Shown here piece by piece: positions 14,375-21,731 of a stretch of DNA of 64,000 nucleotides. Source of the stretch: a virus. Numbering within the stretch: the first letter of the stretch is position 1; every line of letters starts with the position of its first letter. A program made the position numbers and the translations under genes. The stretch covers positions 46,898 to 110,897 of IMG/VR virus record IMGVR_UViG_3300043446_004967. One strand, given 5' to 3'. The notes beneath the pieces were generated by a model. The model did not search any database. It saw only the letters and a list, made by a program, of their open reading frames with translations, and was not told where the DNA came from.

Positions 14375-14886
14375 CCCAAGGAGGAAGTACTCGACGGGAT
14401 CCTTATTAGTATTATTAACTCCCCTCCCCTCCCCTCCGTCGGAACGGGAAGGGGGTCCGCGTTCGGCCTGCTCCGTTTTTGCGGACCCCGCTCTGCAAAA
14501 ATATCTATAAAACGTTTTCGTACGTCCTCGTTGGAAAGGGAACAACACTCGCGTTCGGCGCGTGTTATTTTGCGTAGGTGCTCCGTAAGGCGGAACTCCG
14601 TCTTGCTGACATGACGAGGATCCAATCCAAGATCTTCCATGACATCTTTAACATTGCTCCCCTCGACAAAGCGGAGCGCCGTCTCCAAGGTGCATTTAAC
14701 CTCTCGACAACGCTTTAATAGACTTCCCATACTCATGTCCACGTACCGCTCGTGGCCGAGAGGCCAACGGCACCTCGACACAACGTCGCTATGGAGACGC
14801 GCGACCTCACGGTCGGCGTGAAGCGTAACTTTGTGGTATTCGGCCACAACCGGAGGAACCCGATCAAACCTGTCCCAGTGCGTCAT
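14371..14886 (-). CDS. hypothetical protein of a duplicated helical family (copy A)
   Basis: 171 residues. Shares with the next gene upstream (14902) the motif WPxGHExYxxM near residue 42 and a C-terminal segment RAERECCSLSNEDVRKRFIDIF, which aligns with QAERELPSLSDEGARELIKRIF. The gene at 22159 has a related FPGHGHY motif. Tandem duplication with divergence; function unknown. Confidence 0.65.
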   Translation of the reverse strand: MTHWDRFDRVPPVVAEYHKVTLHADREVARLHSDVVSRCRWPLGHERYVDMSMGSLLKRCREVKCTLETALRFVEGSNVKDVMEDLGLDPRHVSKTEFRLTEHLRKITRAERECCSLSNEDVRKRFIDIFAERGPQKRSRPNADPLPVPTEGRGGELIILIRIPSSTSSLG

Positions 14887-14901
14887 TAAGGCGCCTCCCT
14901 T

Positions 14902-15279
14902 CTATTGGAAAATTCTTTTTATTAACTCCCGCGCCCCTTCGTCGGAAAGGGAGGGGAGTTCGCGTTCTGCCTGGGCTACCCGAGATAACCCCCAAGCGGG
15001 GCGTTCCTCCGCTAACTCTATGGTCGAGGAGCCGTAGCAAAAACTAGCCATCGCACCCTCCACGCCGCTCTCTCGCCAGAAATTTGCAGCAGCGACGAAA
15101 TCTTCTTTTATCCAGACCAGCCGCTGGGCTATCTTTTCTTTATTCATTTCCCAATATTGTTCGTGGCCCGGCGGCCAGTCATCCATTGAGGAAATATCGC
15201 TCAGGAGATTTTCTATTTCCCCTTCCGCGCTGCGCATAAGTCTGAGAAACTCTTCATAAGTTTCTAAGGGGCTGTTCAT
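14902..15279 (-). CDS. hypothetical protein of the duplicated helical family (copy B)
   Basis: 125 residues, mainly helical, with WPPGHEQYWEM near residue 35 and the conserved C-terminal helix described for copy A. Copy A lies 15 bases downstream. Copy A has a C-terminal extension that copy B lacks. Function unknown. Confidence 0.65.
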   Translation of the reverse strand: MNSPLETYEEFLRLMRSAEGEIENLLSDISSMDDWPPGHEQYWEMNKEKIAQRLVWIKEDFVAAANFWRESGVEGAMASFCYGSSTIELAEERPAWGLSRVAQAERELPSLSDEGARELIKRIFQ

Positions 15280-15298
15280 TTATATCCCCTCTACTTCT

Positions 15299-15439
15299 CT
15301 ACTTTAACTCGTTCACTTTTGGCTTTTGTTGTGCCAAAATAACATCTAAGGTGGCATTTAACTTCGTCACGGCAATGAGAAGTTTTAAAACCGCTTCGCA
15401 TGCCTCTTTTTCTTTTTTCTTTTTGTCAAATCAAAACAT
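15299..15439 (-). pseudogene. 46-codon gene with in-frame TGA at codon 3
   Basis: A strong GGAGG site precedes an ATG, followed by TTT and then TGA. If the TGA is read through, the frame continues for 43 more codons as a plausible small helical protein (Lys-rich start, then ACEAVLKLLIAVTKLNATL) ending at TAG. No ATG, GTG or TTG in the same frame restarts it before an internal GTG. Other genes here end in TGA, so general recoding is excluded. A nonsense mutation, a sequence error or readthrough are the options. Confidence 0.45.
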
Positions 15440-15458
15440 TAGGAAGCCTCCTTTTTTG

Positions 15459-15821
15459 TTACAAATCGTTTTCTTCTATATCCACTACTTCGTCATAAAC
15501 CATCTCTACCTCTGGATGGCGCTCAAACAAATCGTATAGTTTATCAAAAAACTCATAGTAATCGCCGTTTCCTGCGCATAGTAGATAAGGTTTTCGGTGT
15601 AGCATTATGATGTACCCCCGCGCATAGAAACTCGACATACTCAATGTTATTTCAACATTAACACGCCGATTGCCTATCATTTCCTCAAAATGTCTGTTGT
15701 AGTCCATAAAGAGAGGTATCATGAGGCGCAAAAGCTTCCCCAAATTCGGATCTTCACTAATAGCGCTCTCAATTTCTTCCTTTTGTTTATATAGGTAGAA
15801 ATTTTCTGGGTTCCAGTTCAC
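15459..15821 (-). CDS. hypothetical acidic protein, 120 aa
   Basis: GTG start overlapping the TAG of the upstream gene by one base. Rich in Glu, Phe and Tyr (a DYYEFFDKLYDLFERHPEVE helix near the C-terminus). AT-richer than the surrounding genome. No family recognised. Confidence 0.6.
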   Translation of the reverse strand: MNWNPENFYLYKQKEEIESAISEDPNLGKLLRLMIPLFMDYNRHFEEMIGNRRVNVEITLSMSSFYARGYIIMLHRKPYLLCAGNGDYYEFFDKLYDLFERHPEVEMVYDEVVDIEENDL

Positions 15822-16411
15822 TACTTTCCCTCCTCCGCTCTTGACGACGCCACTCGGCTAAGATTTTGCGGTACACCCGTCGGGTTTTTTTCCGTTATTT
15901 CCAAGTCAGAACACGCACTGACTGCTTTAATAAGCTCGGCTATTATATGAAGATTGTCAAACTTATCAAATGAACCCAGTTCATAAGCCCATCCCAAATG
16001 GTTATGCTGGTACGCTTCTTTTTTTTGCTCCTCTTTATGTGAAAATTTTATGTAGTATCGGTCGTGCGGCCATACAAAATTGTTTTGGTAATTGTTTTTT
16101 TTGCTTCTGGCTTTCGCTTTTTTCCCCCACCTATCCTCCCATCTTTTGTCCCATCGACGCCCGCCCTGTCTCTGAATGCGGACGGTAAATTCGCCTGTTT
16201 GGTAGTCTTCGCCGATTTGGCCAAGGGTGACCCATAACGAGGCAGGCCCCCATTTGCGCCCCCCTTCATCATCCTTGCCTTCTCGCCTTTTTCGGCTGTC
16301 TTTAAACGTTTGTGCCACCAAGTAGGCAAACTTGGCAGCTTCATATAGCCTGCCATGATCCGGAAAGGCGTAAATACCATCTTTTGTGATGGTGCATTTT
16401 GCAATTGTCAT
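15821..16411 (-). CDS. hypothetical basic protein, 196 aa
   Basis: Highly charged with a basic central region (RRWDKRWEDRW, KKAKARSKKNN) and aromatic beta-like segments. The C-terminal part has a helix FDNLHIIAELIKAVSA. Possible nucleic-acid binding from composition only. One-base overlap with the downstream gene shows they share an operon. Confidence 0.6.
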   Translation of the reverse strand: MTIAKCTITKDGIYAFPDHGRLYEAAKFAYLVAQTFKDSRKRREGKDDEGGRKWGPASLWVTLGQIGEDYQTGEFTVRIQRQGGRRWDKRWEDRWGKKAKARSKKNNYQNNFVWPHDRYYIKFSHKEEQKKEAYQHNHLGWAYELGSFDKFDNLHIIAELIKAVSACSDLEITEKNPTGVPQNLSRVASSRAEEGK

Positions 16412-16427
16412 TTTTATGCCCCTTCCT

Positions 16428-17279
16428 TTAGATTAATAATAATTTCTGGGTATCGGCCTCTACGTTCCTTTTTGGGAACATTTCTTCCGACGTATTGATG
16501 TGATATTGAAGCATTCCGTTTTGCTTCGATAAGTTATATGTCGGAGTCTGCGAGTCCCATTCGCAGATCATTAATGTTCTTATTGCATCATTAATACCTA
16601 TTATTAATAAGTAATCCTGCATATTTGTTTCAAATATTTTAAACTGCAATCCCATTTTTTTAATTTCATTAAATACTTCAAATAACGCAATTTTTTTCCT
16701 CACCCTGTGCGCGAGTATATGGGGAAAGGTTCTCTCTCCGTGACCAGTTTGTGCCTCGTCGCAATAATAATCAACCTCCTCGTAATACTTTTCTTCCGCC
16801 AGCTCAATAAGTGCGGATTTGTATTGATCCTCTTTAATAACATCATTTTTAGAGTATTCGTAAAATACCTCCTTACACTCATCTTCTTGTTGGCTTATTC
16901 TTTCGCCCAAGACTAAAAACGACTCGCTTCTTCCGTAGTCCTTTGCTACATTTTCGTGTGACTTTTTTTCGCTATTGATTATTTTATTCCTCATTATTTC
17001 TTTTTGAATATCTTTATTCCATTCGTAAAAATACTCAAAATGAAGCCCGGCCATTCCCTCATCATACGTCACGTATGTTTTATATCTTTTAGTCTTTCTT
17101 GAGCGAGATTCGTAAGTTATTACGGTTCTCGTATCCAATCTTTTTAAACATATAGTGATTTCATACTTCGTAAAAGGGTAACGTACTTCGGCCTTTATAC
17201 CGTTTTTGGTTTTTTCTACTTTTGTTCCTTTTCCTTTTTCTTGGAAAAAGCGCATTAATGTTTTGTCATTAAGTGACAT
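16428..17279 (-). CDS. hypothetical protein, 283 aa, AT-rich gene
   Basis: Lys/Glu/Tyr-rich, with an N-terminal beta-rich half (YEITICLKRL, RTVITYESRSRK) and a helical second half. The base composition is clearly lower in GC than the replication genes, suggesting recent acquisition together with 15459-16411. No catalytic motif or family recognised. Confidence 0.6.
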   Translation of the reverse strand: MSLNDKTLMRFFQEKGKGTKVEKTKNGIKAEVRYPFTKYEITICLKRLDTRTVITYESRSRKTKRYKTYVTYDEGMAGLHFEYFYEWNKDIQKEIMRNKIINSEKKSHENVAKDYGRSESFLVLGERISQQEDECKEVFYEYSKNDVIKEDQYKSALIELAEEKYYEEVDYYCDEAQTGHGERTFPHILAHRVRKKIALFEVFNEIKKMGLQFKIFETNMQDYLLIIGINDAIRTLMICEWDSQTPTYNLSKQNGMLQYHINTSEEMFPKRNVEADTQKLLLI

Positions 17280-17314
17280 AAATAACTTTCCCTACTCTCT
17301 GTTACCAGGTGGAC

Positions 17315-17623
17315 TTAATCCGCTTCTCGCGGCCACATCCCAGAACGTTTAAATTCATTCCATTTTTGGAGCCAACGCAGTTCCACAATGGGACGGGTGA
17401 CAAGGTTCAGGCTTTTCCATGCGTCTGAAGCTTTAAGCTTTGCCATAAAGAAATCCGCCTTTTGAGGGCGTATGTATTCATCCCCCGTCATCAATTCGTC
17501 CGCCAGTTTCATGGCGTTTTCGATTTGCATATAATATTTATTATTATTGCAATCATATTGAGCAAAGCGCGGGCGGCCTTTGCTGTCCAAATCGACGGCG
17601 GCGTTGTTGTTGTTATTTTCCAT
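17315..17623 (-). CDS. poly-Asn N-terminus protein, paralogue of 19633-20037
   Basis: 102 residues. Starts MENNNNNAAVDLDSKGRPR, followed by a helical domain with SLNLVTRPIVEL(R)WL. The copy at 19633-20037 shares the whole architecture but has eleven Asn rather than five and a longer C-terminus. The Asn run is encoded mostly by AAC triplets, which slip easily in replication. Function unknown. Confidence 0.65.
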   Translation of the reverse strand: MENNNNNAAVDLDSKGRPRFAQYDCNNNKYYMQIENAMKLADELMTGDEYIRPQKADFFMAKLKASDAWKSLNLVTRPIVELRWLQKWNEFKRSGMWPREAD

Positions 17624-17685
17624 CTCAATTCTCCACTGATTATTCTTTGTTAATTTTTGTTCGTGTCCGAAATGGCGGCTATTCC

Positions 17686-17946
17686 CTAACAGCAGCTAAT
17701 CGGCACACCCGTTCTACGCGCCTCGTCTTCGGTAATTTCAGCGACGTATGGGCAATCGCCGGCTTTTGCGATGCGGACCTCCGATAAGCTAACCGCTGCC
17801 TGCTTGTACGGCCTTTGCTCGGGGTCGTAGGGGTCGCATCGTAAGCACCGTACCCACTCGACCAGCGCGATGCCCTCCTGTTCGTTTACCTCATCCACCC
17901 AAACATGGGTGGCAACAACGGGGACTCTCCATTTGAGCTGTTCCAT
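17686..17946 (-). CDS. hypothetical protein, 86 aa
   Basis: AGGGGA before the ATG. Beta-like N-terminal half (WRVPVVATHVWVDEVNEQEG) and a CLRC motif in the middle, ending ISCC. Four or more Cys could bind a metal, but spacing matches no family I know. A GC-rich inverted repeat with no T-tract lies in its leader at about 17968-17998. Confidence 0.55.
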   Translation of the reverse strand: MEQLKWRVPVVATHVWVDEVNEQEGIALVEWVRCLRCDPYDPEQRPYKQAAVSLSEVRIAKAGDCPYVAEITEDEARRTGVPISCC

Positions 17947-18013
17947 GCCATTCCCCTATTTAAATTCCCCCGCCATTTTTTAATTAACGGGCGGGGGTTG
18001 TAAGGTTTTTTGA

Positions 18014-18478
18014 CTAGGCAGCGCGCCTGGATTGCCACAGGCGTACCGCCGCTTTTCTGTTAGATATCGAAACCCCGTTTCTTTTTAATACCCGACACCC
18101 TTCAGATATTGCGGTAACTTCGCTTCCATAATAGGCCGCTTCAATCTCGCGCGCCCACTCCTCCAATTTAGCGTTGTACGCAGCGATTAACGCCGGGGCC
18201 TCGGCCTCAGCCTTTTGCTTGGCCCGCGCCTCCGCCTCGGCCTTTTCTTTTCTTTCTTTGTAAAGTTTGGGTACCAAATCCCAGCTTTGGGGGGTTTGGC
18301 CCTCGGTCACACCCTTTATGAACTCTTTAAAACTCCCCTCTTTTCCGTGTTCTATCATGAATGATAAATGAGCAAGGCTCATCTTCATTATCATTTGATT
18401 ACCTTTTTCAGACCCCGAAAAAGCTTCCATGTACATGACGGCGAAATGGGCCGTAAGAGCAAAGTCTTGGGTTCCCAT
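18014..18478 (-). CDS. hypothetical protein with long charged helix, 154 aa
   Basis: AGGGGA precedes the ATG at 18478. The in-frame ATG at 18553 lies in the promoter and is rejected. The N-terminal third is Met-rich and helical, the middle is a Lys/Glu/Ala helix (YKERKEKAEAEARAKQKAEA, likely coiled coil) and the C-terminal 35 residues are basic (VLKRNGVSISNRKAAVRLWQ). Driven by operator promoter 9. Confidence 0.65.
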   Translation of the reverse strand: MGTQDFALTAHFAVMYMEAFSGSEKGNQMIMKMSLAHLSFMIEHGKEGSFKEFIKGVTEGQTPQSWDLVPKLYKERKEKAEAEARAKQKAEAEAPALIAAYNAKLEEWAREIEAAYYGSEVTAISEGCRVLKRNGVSISNRKAAVRLWQSRRAA

Positions 18479-18524
18479 GATTTTCCCCTTTTTTGCTTCT
18501 AATTTGTTTTTTTCTTCTAAAACC

Positions 18525-18558
18525 AGCCTACCCTCTTTCTTGTCGCTCGTCAAGAGAC
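18525..18558 (-). promoter_or_regulatory. operator promoter 9
   Basis: TTGACG (18553-18548), 17 bases, TAGGCT (18530-18525) on the minus strand. Operator variant at 18542-18558. The -10 box is weaker than in copies 1-6. Confidence 0.7.
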
Positions 18559-18575
18559 AAATTTGGCGAACACAT

Positions 18576-18604
18576 AAAAAAACCGCCCCGTGCCCAGAGC
18601 GGTT
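18576..18604 (-). terminator. Rho-independent terminator of the helicase gene
   Basis: AACCGC...GCGGTT stem with a GC-rich inner part followed by seven T on the minus strand. Part of the 167-bp repeat. Confidence 0.75.
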
Positions 18605-18620
18605 CCCTTGTAAAGGTTTC

Positions 18621-19640
18621 TTATTCCTTCCGGATGAAGCCCAGGATAAGGCCCGGCGCAGCGGAGTCGAACCCGTGACGCGCAGTACGAGACTTGACGG
18701 AAGTAAATTTTTTGTACCTCACTAAGAATTTAACTAAATTTTTATCTATCTCCTCCTTAGGCGGAAGGTCTATAGGAAGTAGCGCGTCTTTCTCCGCGCT
18801 GTGCCGCATTTCCTTTTTCCTCTCGAAGTCAACACAGACACTTTGGTCCGCCGCCCAAGTCAGGCGGGCGCCCTCACGGGTTTTGCCGCGTCGGCCCAGA
18901 CGGCCGATCTTTTGGGCGATTTCCAAACCACCGTCCAGATCGTTCACTGCGAGGATAAGATTCTCGCACGGAAGGTTCACGCCCTGCTGGGCGATGTTGG
19001 ACGTAATCAGCGTATTAAGTTTTCCCCTTCTAAATTGCAAAAACTTAGTGAATATGTCGTATTCACTTCGCCGCCGGTCCGCGACGGCAAATTTTTCACC
19101 CATCTTAGATAAAACGCCCTGCCAGTAATCCACGTCTCGCCATGACGTGCACAAAATTAAGGTCGGCACCTGACCGATCCGCTCGGTCGCCTCAGTCAAG
19201 TCGATTTGCTCCTTTTGCGCCATCGGCGGGGCCGGCAACTCAACAACTCTATCCTCCTTTGGAATTTCAAACGGAACAGTTGCTGAAAGGCAGGTTACTT
19301 TTGTCTCGCCTTTCCGGCACGCCGCCATCAATGCGCGTAGGTGGACGCGCTGGCCCAAATACTCCCCGTCGACCCAATGCGCCTCGTCGATTATGACGGT
19401 TTTGTATTTTTTTACCGCCGCTAGACTGAGCGCCTGATAGGTGGCAAAAAGATTTCTAGTTCCCTCAATATGAGCCACACCCGTCTTGAGGGCGTCCCCT
19501 TCTCGCCCATAGTCAAGCCACGCCTCCATGGCCAAGAGTCGCGTCGGGGCCAGAAAGGCGAAAGGGGCTTGCGCCTCGCTAATCGCCTTGTAAGTTTTAC
19601 CAGACCCTGTAGGCCCGGTAATCCATGTGATTTTACTCAT
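18621..19640 (-). CDS. DEAH-box SF2 helicase/ATPase
   Basis: 339 residues. Walker A GPTGSGKT at 9-16, DEAH at 85-88, a SAT motif, and motif VI in QKIGRLGRRG. This is an NTP-dependent nucleic-acid helicase with compact RecA-like domains, similar in motif layout to viral and Ski2/DEAH-type enzymes. The ATG at 19640 overlaps the stop of the poly-Asn gene by eight bases. The last 20 residues are a tail shared almost exactly with the TROVE protein at 20710. Proximity to the TROVE gene raises the possibility of a role in RNA handling, but this is inference. Confidence 0.8.
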   Translation of the reverse strand: MSKITWITGPTGSGKTYKAISEAQAPFAFLAPTRLLAMEAWLDYGREGDALKTGVAHIEGTRNLFATYQALSLAAVKKYKTVIIDEAHWVDGEYLGQRVHLRALMAACRKGETKVTCLSATVPFEIPKEDRVVELPAPPMAQKEQIDLTEATERIGQVPTLILCTSWRDVDYWQGVLSKMGEKFAVADRRRSEYDIFTKFLQFRRGKLNTLITSNIAQQGVNLPCENLILAVNDLDGGLEIAQKIGRLGRRGKTREGARLTWAADQSVCVDFERKKEMRHSAEKDALLPIDLPPKEEIDKNLVKFLVRYKKFTSVKSRTARHGFDSAAPGLILGFIRKE

Positions 19641-20037
19641 CCTCATCCCCCGCCCTCGTTCGGAAGTCATCCCCGAGCCATTCGACGACTCGGTTAAATT
19701 CCAGCCCCTCCGCCTCCCTAGGCCATTCGACATGATCGGCTCTTCGGAAGAGGTTCCATTTTCGGAGTAAACAAAGCTCCACAATTGGCCTCGTCACTAA
19801 ATTGAGCGAGGCCCAGCAAGACGATTTCTTTAGGGTATCAATCAATTCTTGTCCCGATCTAGGGCGAACATGAGGATCGCCGTCCATTATTTCGTCGGCT
19901 ATATTCAATGCTGTATTGATTTGCCTATAATATTCATTATTATCGCAATCATATTTACAAAGGCGCGGGCGGCCTTTGCTGTCCAAATCGACGGCGGCGT
20001 TGTTGTTGTTGTTGTTGTTGTTGTTGTTATTTTCCAT
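19633..20037 (-). CDS. poly-Asn N-terminus protein, paralogue of 17315-17623
   Basis: 134 residues starting MEN then ten further Asn, followed by the same AAVDLDSKGRPR segment and TRPIVEL helix as its paralogue, plus an acidic C-terminal extension (GDDFRTRAGDEDE). The ATG at 20037 is preferred, since sequence upstream has no conserved match. The stop overlaps the helicase start. Function unknown. Confidence 0.65.
   Translation of the reverse strand: MENNNNNNNNNNNAAVDLDSKGRPRLCKYDCDNNEYYRQINTALNIADEIMDGDPHVRPRSGQELIDTLKKSSCWASLNLVTRPIVELCLLRKWNLFRRADHVEWPREAEGLEFNRVVEWLGDDFRTRAGDEDE
19999..20028. repeat. coding trinucleotide repeat, ten GTT/AAC units
   Basis: Ten GTT on the plus strand (AAC codons on the minus strand). 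The paralogous gene has only four at 17603-17614. Length change keeps the reading frame but alters the Asn run. Confidence 0.9.
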
Positions 20038-20050
20038 TTCGCTTCCCCTT

Positions 20051-20314
20051 TTATGGATTTTTGTCAAATTTGGTGTATTTTTTTGCCGCAGCAGCAAAAT
20101 CGGCTGCCTTTTCGGCGTAAAGCGGGTCAAAGTTAGCCGCCTCCGCCATCTTCACCGCCGCTTCCCGGAAGCGGTATTGCGTGAACAAAGCCAGCGCAAA
20201 GAGGGCCTTGGCTTGCGCTGCCCGCTGGACCGCGCGCCGCGCCTCCTCCATTGCCTCCTGCTCTAACTCCAGCATCCCCCCCGCACCTCTCGCGGAACCC
20301 TCCACAGGCATCAC
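20051..20314 (-). CDS. small helical repeat-like protein, 87 aa
   Basis: GTG or ATG start at 20314/20311 after GGGGGAAAGG. Ala-rich paired helices (EAMEEARRAVQRAAQAKALFALALF, then FREAAVKMAEAANFDPLYAEKAADF) have a TPR-like look with the ANFDP turn. Its neighbour at 20327 has the same layout. No family assigned. Confidence 0.6.
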   Translation of the reverse strand: MMPVEGSARGAGGMLELEQEAMEEARRAVQRAAQAKALFALALFTQYRFREAAVKMAEAANFDPLYAEKAADFAAAAKKYTKFDKNP

Positions 20315-20326
20315 CTTTCCCCCGCG

Positions 20327-20575
20327 TCAGTTACTTTTTAGTCGTTGATCGTACTCATCAACGAACTTTTGAAAGTATGGCGCGAGTGACCCCGCGTTAG
20401 CCATACATTGCCGCGCCTTACTCAGATCACCCCGCTGTTCGTGCGTTCGCGCCAGCCAGTATTCGGCAGCGCAGCTCGCGGCCACTGAGCGCTGAAAACA
20501 TTCGTCAGCGCTCATCGCCGGCGTAAATGCCAGCTCCGCGTAAGGCCACCTCTTTCTACGGAATAATGAAAACAC
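20327..20575 (-). CDS. small helical repeat-like protein, 82 aa
   Basis: GTG start at 20575. The helices SVAASCAAEYWLARTHEQRG and KARQCMANAGSLAPYFQKFVDEY resemble one TPR unit and parallel the 87-aa neighbour. First gene after operator promoter 10, in an operon with 20051, the poly-Asn gene and the helicase. Confidence 0.6.
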   Translation of the reverse strand: MFSLFRRKRWPYAELAFTPAMSADECFQRSVAASCAAEYWLARTHEQRGDLSKARQCMANAGSLAPYFQKFVDEYDQRLKSN

Positions 20576-20613
20576 TTACCTGTAACCCCTTTTTCTTTTT
20601 TTCTTCTAAAACC

Positions 20614-20647
20614 AGCCTACCCTCTTTCGTGTCGCTCGTCAAGAGAC
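20614..20647 (-). promoter_or_regulatory. operator promoter 10
   Basis: TTGACG (20642-20637), 17 bases, TAGGCT (20619-20614) on the minus strand, operator variant at 20631-20647. Drives the helicase-containing operon. Confidence 0.7.
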
Positions 20648-20664
20648 AAATTTGGCGAACACAT

Positions 20665-20693
20665 AAAAAAACCGCCCCGTGCTCAGGGCGGTT
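20665..20693 (-). terminator. Rho-independent terminator of the TROVE gene
   Basis: AACCGCCC-TGAGCACG-GGGCGGTT followed by seven T on the minus strand. A perfect stem, better than the copy at 18576. Confidence 0.8.
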
Positions 20694-20709
20694 CCCTTGT
20701 AAAACCCCC

Positions 20710-21411
20710 TTATTCCTTCCGGATGAAGCCCATGATAAGGCCCGGCGCAGCGGAGTCGAACCCAGATACCCCGAAGGACAACGGGTCTTTCGGGTCCGCT
20801 ACGGATCCCCTGTTCGCGGCAGCCGCAAGAACCACCAGCTTGGCCTTCGGGTGGCTCATGCGCAGAAGATCCCGCAAGGTCCACTCGTTGCGATTGTAGT
20901 ATTTAAGTGCCTGCCAAACTAACGCCTCGCCGGACTTCTCAGTAAACCAACGGGCGACCGCATCCCGCAAACCGCGACCCCATCCCCGCAACTTGTCCGA
21001 AAAACTTACAAACATTAGAATGTCGGTGCCCGTGCGGGCGACCGAGGGCAAGGCAGCTAAGGCCAGCCCCTTCGCCTCCGGCGTGGAGCACGACGCGACC
21101 AACGCTAAGGCAAAGATAACAGTATCCCGCTTCGCCGCCCTGCCGGCCATGCTGATCTCTACGATACGCGCGATAACGCGCACTGCGTCCCGCTCACACA
21201 ATGTGAGCAGGATTATCGCGTTCTCTTTAGTCAATGCCTCCGGACGCACGTAATACGTGCCGTTTTGCGATCCCGTTGTTAAAAAACGGTCCAACTGCTC
21301 CCACGGGTCCACCTCGTAGTAGGCGCCCCCGGCATTATTGGGGACTTGCCCCGGCAGAGGCTTTTTCGTAGAAAGCCCGCTCCCGCGCAAAATATCGCCA
21401 TACTTCGTCAT
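20710..21411 (-). CDS. truncated TROVE-domain (Ro60/Rsr-like) RNA-binding protein
   Basis: 233 residues matching the N-terminal half of bacterial Ro: QVPNNAGGAYYEVDPWEQLDRF, LTTGSQNGTYY, then ARIVEISMAGRAAKRDTVIFALAL, RTGTDILMF, LRGWGRGLRDAVARWF and YYNRNEWTLRDLLRMSHPK. Ro proteins form a HEAT-repeat ring that binds Y RNAs and misfolded RNA. Full-length family members are about 500 residues with a C-terminal von Willebrand-like domain. Here that half is missing, and the protein ends in the same 20-residue tail as the helicase at 18621. Structured RNAs lie just upstream, and a GTGCAGG...CCTGCAC hairpin (21436-21455) sits in the leader. Confidence 0.8.
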   Translation of the reverse strand: MTKYGDILRGSGLSTKKPLPGQVPNNAGGAYYEVDPWEQLDRFLTTGSQNGTYYVRPEALTKENAIILLTLCERDAVRVIARIVEISMAGRAAKRDTVIFALALVASCSTPEAKGLALAALPSVARTGTDILMFVSFSDKLRGWGRGLRDAVARWFTEKSGEALVWQALKYYNRNEWTLRDLLRMSHPKAKLVVLAAAANRGSVADPKDPLSFGVSGFDSAAPGLIMGFIRKE

Positions 21412-21535
21412 TTTTTACGTCCTCTTTTCTCTTGTGTGCAGGCGTAACCCTGCACTGCCGCACGCTCAGCCGTCAACTACGGGAACCGCGAATAAGGCAA
21501 AATGAAAAAAACGAGGGGGGTGGAGAAGAAAAGGC

Positions 21536-21636
21536 GCGGGGCACGCTCAGCAGAAAAGCGATTAATAGCAGACGGCAATGCTGCTAATAAAACTGCGACT
21601 GTCACACAGTGGCTTGCTGCTGGTCTGGTGCCCCGC
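21536..21636 (-). ncRNA. structured RNA 1 next to TROVE gene
   Basis: GCGGGGCAC (21536-21544) pairs perfectly with GTGCCCCGC (21628-21636). Inside, CAGCAG (21548-21553) pairs with CTGCTG (21617-21622), and two hairpins follow: TAGCAG...CTGCTA (21566-21586) and ACTGT...ACAGT near 21598-21610. A long basal stem with an internal loop and a branched end resembles Y RNA architecture. The strand cannot be fixed from pairing; minus is chosen because the TROVE gene and a promoter-like sequence at 21912 are on it. Confidence 0.4.
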
Positions 21637-21646
21637 ATAAAAGTAA

Positions 21647-21731
21647 CTCTAAACGAATTAGACATGCTTGTCGCACAGGAGCATATGATTACAAGTCATA
21701 ACCTATGCGCTACGGCCCAACCCGTTTAGAG
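21647..21731 (-). ncRNA. structured RNA 2, candidate Y RNA
   Basis: Ends pair as CTCTAAACG (21647-21655) with CGTTTAGAG (21723-21731). An inner stem of eight positions (21672-21679 with 21702-21709, one mismatch) carries a five-pair hairpin with a seven-base loop (21684-21700), like a tRNA T-arm in geometry. Shares CACAGGAG, CATAACCT and CGGCCCA blocks with RNA 3, so the two are tandem relatives. Confidence 0.5.

Larger units (their letters stand above)
18508..18674. repeat. 167-bp direct repeat, copy 1 (gene end, terminator, operator promoter)
   Basis: Nearly identical to 20597-20763. Read leftwards it contains the last codons of the helicase gene (a shared tail GFDSAAPGLI-x-GFIRKE), a terminator and operator promoter 9. 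The repeat thus joins one transcription unit to the next, suggesting block duplication or exchange of cassettes at this joint. Confidence 0.85.
20597..20763. repeat. 167-bp direct repeat, copy 2
   Basis: Offset 2089 bp from copy 1. Contains the end of the TROVE gene, terminator 20665-20693 and operator promoter 10 in the same order. A few substitutions separate the copies. Confidence 0.85.

Noticed and set aside
15299-15439. genome-wide TGA-to-Trp recoding
   Set aside because: Several clear genes end in TGA with tight ATGA overlaps (14371, 28945, 29334), so TGA is a real stop.
18640-18680. tRNA-like T-loop (GGTTCGACTCC) on the minus strand, also at 20740-20765
   Set aside because: The flanking bases do not pair into a T-stem and no acceptor or anticodon arm is present; the sequence encodes the shared GFDSAAPG tail.
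21502-21729. 75-codon plus-strand frame
   Set aside because: It lies across two strongly structured RNA elements and its second half follows base-paired segments; basic, low-information N-terminus.
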